Under the pieces are notes generated by a model. The model was not told the DNA's origin. It did no database searches and saw only the letters and a program-made list of their open reading frames with translations. The position numbers were made by a program, and so were the translations under genes. From assembly GCA_963920705.1 (NCBI GenBank), contig OY987225.1, positions 1,674,001 to 1,738,000 on the forward strand: a stretch of 64,000 nt of DNA. Reading direction: 5' to 3'. Positions 11,501 through 23,500 of this stretch are shown one piece after another (position 1 is the first letter of the stretch; each line of letters begins with the position of its first letter). Source of the DNA: Odiellus spinosus (lineage: Eukaryota; Arthropoda; Arachnida; Opiliones; Phalangiidae).

Positions 11501-14500
11501 ACCTAACCAGCCTAAATTATTCGAGATTGTTCGAGCGATGGATTATTTGGAAGACTTAATATTATTACAGGAATAATGAGTTAGTCCGACGTATTATTTA
11601 CCCTAACCTATAATGTTACGAGACCATAGTTATTCCCCAGGATTAGCTAACCAACTCAAAAAATTACAAGGATGGGTTACAGACTGCGAGGTAGCCTAAC
11701 CTAACGCAACACAATCTAACATATAATTTTAGAAGAAGGAAGGGCTAGTCCGAAAGATTACTACCCTAGCTTTAACCCAACCCAAAAAACCTTATCCAAC
11801 CAACCTAACCTTACCAAAACCAACTTAACCTAACGATGGGGGAGGGGGGGTTAAAAATTGGAACTTTTTCGCGTGACGTATATTATGGACAGTCCCAGAG
11901 AATATAGTTGTGTATCCGGCGTAGCATTAACGTCTGCAGCTGAGTAAAATTATTATTTTTTAGTCTAAAAAAACACCCAAAGTAGGTCATTCCCTTAAAA
12001 GTGAGTCAGTCGTCTCTCTAGTATGTGCGGATGCAATGCTCGTTCACAGGGTTCGACATTGTGAAATTCATAGCAGAGAGAACGAATCCATATTAATACC
12101 CTAATCTTTCGCTTTTGACGAATGGAACACTTTTGTGGGCCGAGTTTTCTTTTCGCCTAGGGGTGTTAATTATCCTTACCGTGAATGTTAAAAATTTCTA
12201 TTCCATGTCAAAAACCTGCCTATATTTAGCATTATGGAAACAAATTCTATCACTAGTTCTTAGTGGGTGTTGACTATCCTGTTTCCCATATCTAACATAA
12301 TTTTTGGCCAAACGAAAAATTACTTTTTAGCATTAGTTTGCTAAAATTCAGATGTAGGGTTATTGTTGTACTTCCTAAGGAAATTTGGATCTAATGGTAT
12401 TTATGTCCATTGGGATTTTGATAGAATAAGCTTCATTTCAGTACCTTATTGTCGCACTCAAATCACTTCGAATTTGGAACTCGTTTCTTTCGGGGATCAT
12501 TCCTAAAATTATGGAGATCGTTCCTAAAGAACGCCTTGTCATTTAAGAAATTTTAAAACTTACTAAATTCTATAAAACAAATGTATTTTTAAACAGGGGA
12601 CCTCTGGGAAGATCTTTGGAGAATCATCCCGTTGAAAATAAACCTTCCATTACAACCATCGCGCTTTCGGGAGATCTATTGATACCAATATTATTACCCT
12701 TACACAAACTCGGCGAATCCCCGCTGGAATGCGGCACCGAGTTGAACGAAGACGCTGTTCAGGATCTCGAAGCCGCGCTGTGGATAATCGACAAAATAAA
12801 TCAAGACTCGAGCTTCCTACGAGGAATTCAGTTGGGTGTTCAAGTCATCGATACTTGTTCGTCATCGTCTCAACTCGCCCACAAATTGTCTAGCCTTTTA
12901 TCGGAGTATCCACCATTCGCCTCGGCACCATCCTTCGTCTCCTCATTGGATCCCGCGTCTTCGTCCGTCGCGGCTGCTTTGCTACAACCATTAAACGTAA
13001 CCTACGTCTCCGCCCAGGATGTCACTTACGCACCATTCGGTAATTCGAAAGAAAACAGCCCTTACGTTTTGAGGGTCACGACCAATCCTAAAACTAAAGC
13101 TAAAGCTATCACTGACGTTTTAAAAAAAATGAAATGGGACTTTGTTAGTTTAGTTTACGGACCAGAATCTAATTTCCAAATGGAAGTAGAAGCAATCAGG
13201 GATACGTTGAAGAAAGCTTCAATTTGCGTAGCGGTGGAAGAGCACTATTCCACCGCCAATGTCCACGAAGCCGATAAGATACTCAATAGCTTGATTGATG
13301 CCAAGGGACGAGGTGGTAGAGCGGTCATCCTTGTAACCGATTCAGCGGCAACCAGACAATTCTTCTCGGTCGCCGAAGATTATCTTCTATCTGGAAAGAT
13401 ATCGACGGGAGATTTCACTTGGCTGGCAGCCGGAGGATGGACTAATAATTTGGCGGTTGTTCAAGGATTAGAATCAACGGCGCAAGGGTCACTCCTATTT
13501 TCACCGGCGCAAATCAATATCGGGGATTTCGTGTCTCACTTCCGCTTTCTTAATCCGGAAAATAATCGTAGGAATCCGTTCTTCAACGAGTATTGGAGGC
13601 AGTCGCTTAAATGCGTCAATGAAGCGTGCGAAGGCTCCGTTCGATATAAGCCTAGCGTAACTGTGGGACACGTAATGCAGGCTATACTATCGGTGGCGGC
13701 CGGATTGGCTAGATCCAGAAACGAGCTTTGTAGTACGGACACGTTGGGTCTATGTCCAAGGTTTGTTATGGAGCCGCAGATTAGACAGGTCTTTAATCAT
13801 TATATACGATTTACGAGAGAAATTCATCCCGACGGAAAAGGAGGAATGTTCAGCTTCACTACGGATGGTTATGGTGATAATGATGTTGATATATTTAATT
13901 TTCGAAAAATTTCTGATGGATCGTATGTTTACCAAAAAGTAAGAACAATTATATATCATATTTTCGGAAATAGTTCTAGTTGATTTGACCGACTACGAAA
14001 GACTATTTTTGGTCAGCCATTTCGCTAACACCAGACAGGTGCGGTCCCTTAAATTTGTTACAAAATAAAACCCCGACAAAATGCGGCAGCTATCGGGATA
14101 TATAACTACACACAGAAAGTAACTCATCGGAAAAATTAGCCTTTAAATTGCAAAATTTATTCTATTTAGCAATTTGTCATTTTGATATGTAGGGGTGTTT
14201 ACCAAAGAGGTCTGTCCGGTCTAATCCTACTTTCACCATGGCCTCCAGGTGCCACTGATTGTACCTATTGAAAAGGAACTTTGGAAAAAAGTTCTGACGT
14301 TTGAGAGAATCCGGTGGGAGAGGGTATTTCCATTTGGTTAAAACTTGACTTTTTTTAAATTGTCAAAAACAAGCATCTTCCTTGAAAATATTACGATGAC
14401 ATCATGCAAGGAGAATTGTTCCCTCTACATCAATGAGTCCTTGATCTTAAGTATTTAAAATATTAGAAAATATTCTAAGTTCATTACACCAGCTTAGGTT

Positions 14501-17500
14501 TAGCGATAAAAAGCGATAAAAAATACATAGAAGAAGCAGACCGTGGTTCAACAAGCTATGCTTTCCGAGTATATTATGTCTGGGGAAGTTTTCATAGAGA
14601 AAAAGTTTGCAATTAAATTTTAATATGCCGTGCCTTGCACCCAATTTACAGTGCCTTATCGACTAGAACTATATTAGCTAATTACTTCCACCTTGACGAA
14701 TTTTATAATTGTTTTTTTATATATTTTTAAAGGTGGGATCTTACAAACGTCAGCTTACTAACCTTTTACCCGTCGTTGGATACGATTATCATGGTAAAGA
14801 GACTAACTTAGAGAAGCTAACATCGACCTGCCTCTCGTATTGCGCGCATTGTTCGAAGAAATCTGACGACTTCCTGATCATACCCTCGTCAAACGATCTA
14901 TACATAACGGCTGTGTTTAATATCAGGGAACCCGATCCCGTAAATCCCTTGAAATGCAAAAAAAACATTTCCCCCAAAGGGATACGCCAGCTCGAAGCAT
15001 TTATTTGGGCTCTCCATCAAGCAAATAGGAACATTTTAGGTGAGTTGATAAAATTTAGAATTTTATTCCAAAGTTTGTCCAAGATCGTATATCAATTAAA
15101 TATCTCTAAGTGGATATTCCGAATAATTATTTATGGTTTTTGAAGTTTTACTGAAACCTATTCCTATTAAAATGCCCGCCCATTATCTTTTAATCGATAA
15201 AGATGAATAACAAAATCTGGCGTTCAAAAGCGTTCTCTAACTTCAAACAGTACGGGCAAAAGTGGGAACTAACACAACATCGAGCGTGGCTGCTGTATTT
15301 GAAGAACAGGCAGACGCGCATGTGCTTTTATTAGTTACTCCTTTTGCTAGTCCGGGGACGTAGGAACTAGGGGGTCGTAGGAAGAATTGCTCCCTCCAAA
15401 ATCAAACTATCGTAGATATCAGTAAATTCGGAAACCGTAACTCCTTCCTTTTCGTTTTCATATTTTCATCAAAAATTGTTTTTAATAAGTTACTGAAATC
15501 AGAGGTATATAATAACCCCCTTCGGGGGGAAGTATGAAAGGTAGGCAAAATCGACAAACAACGAGTGCCCGGCGTAAATCGCGGCGGATCGACACACCGC
15601 TTTACTCCCAAAAAATAGTTACACCATTTTGAACCTCACTAAATTTTCCCTACGCGCACTTCCGGAACTCGCGAGCCGAAGTCAACCTTCGACTCCATTT
15701 TAACAGACAGCCTGACTCCTGAGACAGGAAGTTCTAAACACAAATCGAGCCGTCTCGTTTATACAAAGACCATTTACTAGAGTAGCGACATTGAGAAGTC
15801 CAGCGCGAGCCAGTGGCCTAGATAGTCAGCAGCGGGCTCTTGTTGTTCGTGATTTTTAGTATTGGTAGTATAGGGGCTTTCATACTTCCCCCCGAAGGGG
15901 GTTATTATATACCTCTGCTGAAATGCATTGAAATTGAATCGTAAATTTAATATTTCAGGCAATGCTTTACAACTCGGCGCCGTTGTAATTGATTCGTGTT
16001 CAAGCCGAGCTAAAACTGCCAAAGACGTTTCAAACTTTTTCAGCAATACACTTTCAAACGACCAAATTGGCGAAATACCTTCTTCAGTCGTCGATGGCAC
16101 GCTAAGTTTCGTAACAACAGCGGCGAGCGTGGACATCGTCCAACCACTGCTTAGTCTCTCCGTTCCTTTGAAGATTCCCACTATTTCTTTGTCTCCTGTT
16201 GATTTTAACTTACCGGCTTTGGCGCCGTTGTCTCTTAGCTACGCCATGAGGGACGATTCAGTTTGCGACTGCATTCTTGCCCTAATTAAAAACTTCAAGT
16301 GGGCCTACGTATCCATTGTGTCGTCGCGCGAAGGATCCAGAAATACCAACGTTTACAAGAAGTTGCGAAAAATATTGGACAGTAATTCTATACAAATTGC
16401 GTTGCACGAAGAGGTCGTCAACGATAAAAATTTACCGAATGAAGTCTATGAAAATATTATTTATGGATTGGGAAAAAAGAAGATGCTCGGAGCGAGGTAA
16501 GGATCACCATTAAGTAACTGATTTGTCAATGATTTCTCGGGAAAGCTAAATGGAATTTTAGCTGAATTTTAAGTTGTCATGTAAAAACTAATCAAACCCA
16601 AGATAGTAGTGGTGGTATTTGAAATTCCTGGCCTTTTACGTAATCATTGCGGTCAAGGAGGATCAGATAAGGAGAGGAAATGTGGGGCTGCGTTGAGTTA
16701 GAGAGAGAAGAGCCAACCTCCCACTCGGGTGGAAAGGGGGGATAGGAAATTCTCGAGGTAAACTGTTGTCACGTGGTCGCTAGCTAGCGCGTCTCATAAA
16801 GGATTCGTTTTACCCACGCGACAACATTTTACCACGAAACGTCTCTACCCCCGTCTGTCCACCGTTCTCCCAGAGTGGGAGTTTAGGCCGACGCAGTAGG
16901 AACCGCGCCGTCCCCACATTTCCTCTCCTTCTCTGATCCTCCTTGTTGCGGTAACGTGGCTATTATAAATCACCAATTGAGTTTCGCGGTATTTGAGAAG
17001 TTATCCTTAACTTTCAATCTTATAGTTAATCATGTTTTTCAAGCGTGAAAAATAAGATTCTGGAAATTTAATGAAAAAGCCAAAAATAAAGTGCATAGGC
17101 TTTCAATTGAACTTTTCGTTAAATTTGTCTAAATTCTATAGTTTATATTTTAAGTATTTCACGCATTTAGAAACCTGTACCGCAAATTTATAATAACATA
17201 GCATATAAAAATAGATTTCCTTTCATTTTTGTCGCAAATGACAGTCAAATCCTTTAAGGTTTTAATGAAAAATTGGTCAAAACCATTTAAAATTATGATA
17301 TCTGATTCTTGCATCAAGGCTCTTTGATATATCTAATTCAAATTATAAAAATTTTGAACTCTGTGAATAATGATAGAATTAGATTCACATGCCAGACATT
17401 ATTTTGGCAATACACGGTGCCACGAATAGCAGTAGCGTTGATGGCTTGCCCGTGCACTTACAGTTATGGGGACCGTGGCAGTCTCCAGTCTCCTGGGGAC

Positions 17501-20500
17501 CCTTAACGAATTTAGTGAACGCGTTTTGGGCAGCCGAATTTTGACACCACGCTACTATCTTACTGAAATTGCGCTTTCATTTCTTGTTGTATCGCGCGTG
17601 TAAGAAACATTTATTCGTGATAGGGTTGTTCTGCTTTTAACGAGCTTGGAGGAAACGATGTCGATATTTTCCGCTTCTCAACAACTTCAAAAGCGGGGTA
17701 AATTTCAACCGAGCGACTTCTTATTCGTGGGTTTGGATAACGTGGAAGCATTCCAAAAATTTCCCGATCAGGTACTCGGGGGTCTAGTCATCCGAACAAA
17801 AGTCCACACCGAAACGCCCTTCACGCAGTATTTTGCGAGATTATCAATGCAGAATTCTACCAAAAACACGTGGTTTAAGGAGTTTGTTGAACAACAAAAG
17901 GTGCAATGTTCATATTTTCGGTCTAATACCAGAAGCCGATGAAAACCTCCTTTGAAGTCTATTACTCCCGGGTCTTGTCTACCCCTCTCTTTATGGGTTA
18001 GTTTCAAAAAGCGCGAGTCGTACGCCTCCTAACGGTAGATATTTTCGGAGCGGGAGTTCGTCGAACGAATATCTCTAGCAGGCTTAGAGTTAGTCAAAAA
18101 AACGTCGTCGTTTGTGGAGAGAGAGAATTTCCAATTTTGCGTAGACAGGGGGGGTATGAAGTAGGACCCCTCCGATCTCGTAAAATTGTGAATTTTACCC
18201 ATACAGAGAGGAGCGCTGTATGTAACATTAGAGTAGTAGACTTCAAAGGAGGGTTTCATCGGCTTCTGCTAATACTCATTAGCCACCAATGAACGTATGA
18301 AGGGGCTCTTAGCTTTCTACGATGTCAAAGTGGTCTCATATTAAAAACGGTCAAGGAAGTGTTCAATATTGTCTAGTTTTTGAAAGATTTCCATTAAATA
18401 ATGAGTTAAATTTGTTAACAAAGAAGAAAATAGTTAAATTAATTTCTTCGAAATCAAAATCAGAAGAGCGGTCGAAACACTCAATCTCCCTTGAGTGGAC
18501 GGAAACCAAAAATCTCGACTCTCAGGCCAATTATAACTTCGTACGTTTTCAATGGGGCTCTTGATAGACATATTAATAAACATTAACGTATCATAAATCA
18601 CCTTAGGAACTTGGACAGTTATCTTCGATACAGGACGCTGGTCGTCAGGCTGATCCGGTAGTTTCTAACGCCATACAGAGTGTATTATCCGTTGCCACCG
18701 CCGTTTCGTTTCTTTACAAAACCGATTGTAACGGGAAATCTGAAGGCTGCTTAAGGCCCAACACACTCGAGGATAGAGTGGCTATGAGAGAGCGCCTCTT
18801 TAACAAGACCAAGGATGTCGTCTTAGTACGGCCCGATGGTTTGGAAGTCAGTTTCGGAGACAAACGATACATCGATGGTTCTTTGGAAATTCTAAACTTC
18901 CGACAGCTTGGAAGCCATTCCCTCGCTTTCTTGTCCGTAAGTTTAAAATAGATCTAGAAATTTCTGTCTAACTAATACGCGAGAGAATATGGATAAAGAT
19001 TGTATAAGGTGGTTCGTAAATCAGTTTTAAACCGATTGAAAACGGCAAATTAAGAAAAACAGAAAATTAATTTGAATTATTATTTAAGTCTTATATCGCA
19101 TGTTCCTTTTTCCAAAATATTTTTAAAACAATTTAGTTAATAGACTGCGCTATCAAGGATACTACCTGAGGTGTTTATCGCCGATTTTGTCCAAAGTGTG
19201 CTATAATGTATACCTATGTAAGATATGAAAATCCCCAAAAGGAGACGACGCACTACCCATTAGTTTGGCCATGGCAACCGAAAACATTTTTGGCCATTTC
19301 AATCGAAAAAATCTCCATTGAAAAAAGCGTGGGATTTTCTCGGTGAAACCTTGTCAAATTTTCAAATTGGTTTGAAATTGTCAAATGGGTAATGTGGTCA
19401 TATCTAGGTAAAAGTCATCAAGTTTGGGTAAATTGGGACTTTTTTGGGCTAAAATTGGTACCATTTTTGGGAAAAAAAGGGAAAAGAAATTTTATCTTTT
19501 CGACGAAGGTGCTTAATGGCCAAATACATTTTCGGTTGCCATTCGCAAACTAATGGGTAGCGCGTCGTCTCCTTATGGGGATTTTCATCTCGTATATAGG
19601 TCTACATTATGGCAGACTTTGGACAAAATCGGCGATAAGCATCTCGGGTAGTCTCCTTGTAAGGTCAAGGAGTATATTTTTTATATAATTAAATTGCCTT
19701 TCTGAAATTTTTCTTTTGGCTCGAGTCTTCTCACCATTTTAACAATCATTATAAAAAGGGTTGTCGGACCATATCTTTGTCCATTTTGAAAGCATCCAGT
19801 TCATGACACACTTTCTTACTTTGTAGGTTGGCACGTTCAGCGAAACGCGAGGCATACTTCTCAACACTTCGCACGCTCGAGGATATGATTCCAGAGGAAA
19901 CGAATTTTCCCTATCAAATTTCCAATCAAAATGTTCAAGCGCGAAAGATTGTTCTATACAGCCAAATACCGCGTTTCCCAACGTCATGTACATCAACCGA
20001 AATGCCAAATTACTCTTAGGGGCATTAATGACCGTACACAAAGAGGGACCGAATATTTTTACGTGCGGATCCATCAACAATCCCGAAATATTTGAAAATG
20101 TCGTCGCTCTATCTTACGCTATCGAAATTGTCAACAAAAACCAGAGTCTTTTAAGGGATGTGAACTTGGGAGCAGTCATATTCGATTATTGTGATCAAGA
20201 GCAACGGGCAGAGCAACAATTATATTCGTACTTTGCCGAAAAAGCAGCCTTAGAAGCGAATCCGGACGACTCTCAAACCATCGTAACGTTGATGACGTTT
20301 GGTGATTCTATAACGAACAAAGTTTCGCCAATACTCGAAGTTAAGAAGATTCCGGTCATAATTAACCCTGGAGGGCGCGCGCGTACGAAAAGAGCAGTGC
20401 CCGTGGAAAGCGGCTCTGTTCGATCCATGTCCGCCGAAAAAGGTCAGGCTGACGCCATCGTTGAAATGCTAAAGCAATTTGATTGGAGATACGTCTTCGT

Positions 20501-23500
20501 AGTAGACGTTACCAGCGAAAGTTTTTCCGATACAGCCACTCACTTAGTAAAACGGGCTAAAGAACGCGGTATTTGTATCGCCGCGAACCTCAAACTAAAC
20601 CCGATCCTTTCAATTCAAGAAATAGGTCATCGCTTAAAAGAGGCCTTAACGGATCCGCAACCCAGGGTCGTCGTTCTGTTAACGGACGATTCATTTTCGA
20701 CAAAATTAGTACTGAAAGCAGCGAAAGCAACGCACCTCTTATCTAGGTTCGTTTGGATCGGATCGGAAGGTTGGGCTACCGATCGCGAGGCCGCGGACAT
20801 CTTAGACGGTAGTAACGTTGACGCCTTTACCATCGCCATGGAGAGTCCTGTTTTATCAGGCATTGGTAATTACTTCGCTAATTTGACACTAACGAAACAC
20901 GAACCCATTCCGGATTCCTGGTTTGAGGAATATTGGCAGGAAAATTTTCGTTGTAGACTGGTAGACGCGCGATACATCCGAAAACAATACCCTGATATCT
21001 GTACCGGGACTGAGAAATTAACCAAAGGGTCTTTGGTGGAGAAAAGAGTTAAACCAATATTCGACGCGGTTTACGCTGTCGCCAATAGTCTCGATGGTCA
21101 AGTAAGAAAACTGTGCTCGGCATCGATGACTACCAGCTGTTACAGTTCCTTGGATAGTAGTTCGTTAATGTTGGACATCAAGAAACGTTTAACCGGAGCT
21201 CAGTCCGACTACGTTTACAATATTTATCATTTGGGTAACCGATCAGATGGAGTTTATTCGTATGAAAAGGTAAATCAATTTATGAGATACTTAACACGTG
21301 ACTATGTTCGACGAACGCCGCTCTCAGCAGTTCTTTAAAGGCCTAGGATTTCTTCTGCCTGTTTCACTGGACGTGGGCTCACCCGAGCTTTCCCTTGGGT
21401 AGCGTGGCAAGAGAAAGCCTGGAGGGTGAGTTTGTTTCCAGGGTGTCAGGCGGAAGTAACCTATAGTCTTTCAAAACCTTATAAGGCCCCTTAAATATAA
21501 ATACTACACGCGGAAGGGTATTTGCATGCAACAATCTGCGCGTCATACAAACAACTTGATTGTTCCCAACTTTACTTGCTGTAAAGTAGTTGGCCTATTA
21601 TTAAAGCTGGGTCTAAACCACATCCTAGTCGCAGAAGTACATGAAAAATGAAATAGAAATTTTTATTGTTTGAATAAATATAACATGTGTATTCAAGCAC
21701 TTAGCATAGGATGTCCAACTCAAGTGAAATTCACTCCCTAGACCTTTTATTGCGCTATGTTCTTACACCGAGATAATAATATCAAATTATGATTAGATCT
21801 GGGTAATGCGAATTCAATCGCCATATCAGAACAACGCTTCGTTTATTCAAGTATACTTCCCAAGTAGGCGTATGAAAGGCTTATCATTACCGCCATAAAG
21901 AAGAACTTTCTCCGCGTACAGAAGGGGCTATAACCCTTTCCCGAAAAATCGAGACACTATCGCGCAAGGGAGGCTCACCGCGAGCGTCAAGCCATCGCAA
22001 ACCAATTATGAGTACATATGAATACCGAATTTGTATATCTCGCTTATATGTAGGCAGAGAAACGATATATAAACGAAGTTAAACATATATCTGAAGATAT
22101 ATGAAAAGCTACCCTACTTTTTAATCACGGTGGTTCACGAAAAAAGTGCTAATCAATCAATTAAAAACGGATGAAAACAAGAGTATAGTAATTTGCGTAG
22201 AACTGTACTTAGATAATCCAAACCACCTTGAATTTGTAGCAAGCCTAAATTAACAGTACCTATGCTTGAACTTAAGCGCGTGATAACTCAAGCTGGTATT
22301 AAACACTGAAATTTCTCTAAATTCTTAAGGCTGTCTCACACTGGGCAGATTTTCATGTCAGCATCAGTTGTCATGGTGGATTTCCAATTTCACTTCAGCA
22401 ACGAGATATCGCGCATTGCAATGACAAAACCGATGTTGTCATCGGCGTTCCGTTGCTGAAGTGAAAAACCCGTTCTCAAGAGAGTTGAAATCATCAACTT
22501 TTTGAAGCTCATCCCGGTTTCAAGCGTGAACGTCACATCTACGTTTTAGAATCATCCAATAGGAAGGCAGAAAATATGGGGTGGGATTTTAGTGACGAAT
22601 TACTGAGAAATTTGTTATTTTAAAACATGCTTTTTTGGATTCCAACTTCCACGTGGGGATATCACATTTCAGTAATAAGTTTAAATCTAGCTCGATCATC
22701 GATGGCTGAAAATGACATAATGAAGATGATTAGGGAAAATGAAGATGGTTCTGATTTTTTCCAGCTCGATTTTGATGAGCAATTAATAGAAAAAATTAAG
22801 GAAAGGCCATTTTTCATTGACCCTAGTAATTACAGTTCTTTATTTTTGCGTGTTAAATGAAGATAAAACGGGATAAAAAGAAAGGCTAAAAAGTTGGCGA
22901 AACGATATAAAAAATGGCTACCGACTGAACTAAGTTCCCTCCAGGGATGTAAACAAAAATGTGCGCGCGCAGCGGCAGCTGTTGTTCGGAAGCTGGACAG
23001 TGTGGGATACCCGAATTTTCTGAGTTGAGGCTGACTCCAGCTTGAAGGAGAGGTTGACTAGGAAAACGAGTTTCCGAGTTTATCTCAAGCTGAGCCCGAG
23101 CTCAATTCCAAAAAAAAAGGACAGTATGCGGTAGCCTTTAGTCAATTCCTTAAATATCTTGTAAATTATTTATATTGATTTCAACTTTTTTATTAACTAG
23201 ATTGTTTAACCAATTCAGGGTGACCAGGGAAAAAACTTGAAATTTTATATAAAAAATAGGAAATTTAAAGGCGAATTATAGGATTGAAAATTTAAAAATA
23301 TAGGAAAATATACTATAAATAACAGCGAATTTATAGGAAAAAGGACATCTTTTAATACGCCGTTGATTCAACATTTTTACCACATTTATCGCTTTTTGAT
23401 TTCTTTAAAATCTTAATCTCATGTTTTTGACTCGATGCCTTTGGTGGGAATGTTTTATTTTTGAGAAAATTATACTTTTATTTGAAAATGAATAATCTGA

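Noticed and set aside
11690-11835. Telomere-like (TTAGG/CCTAA) repeats here and near 3590, 33330 and 43740
   Set aside because: Only short irregular CCTAACC-type words; no tandem (TTAGG)n run.
15402-15611. Frame MGVKRCVDPPRF…, also at 60073-60261
   Set aside because: Inside MITE family B copies; part of the terminal inverted repeat.
18322-18564. Possible extra receptor exon between exons 11 and 12
   Set aside because: Exon 11 joins exon 12 directly in phase 0, and this frame shows no Venus-flytrap pattern.
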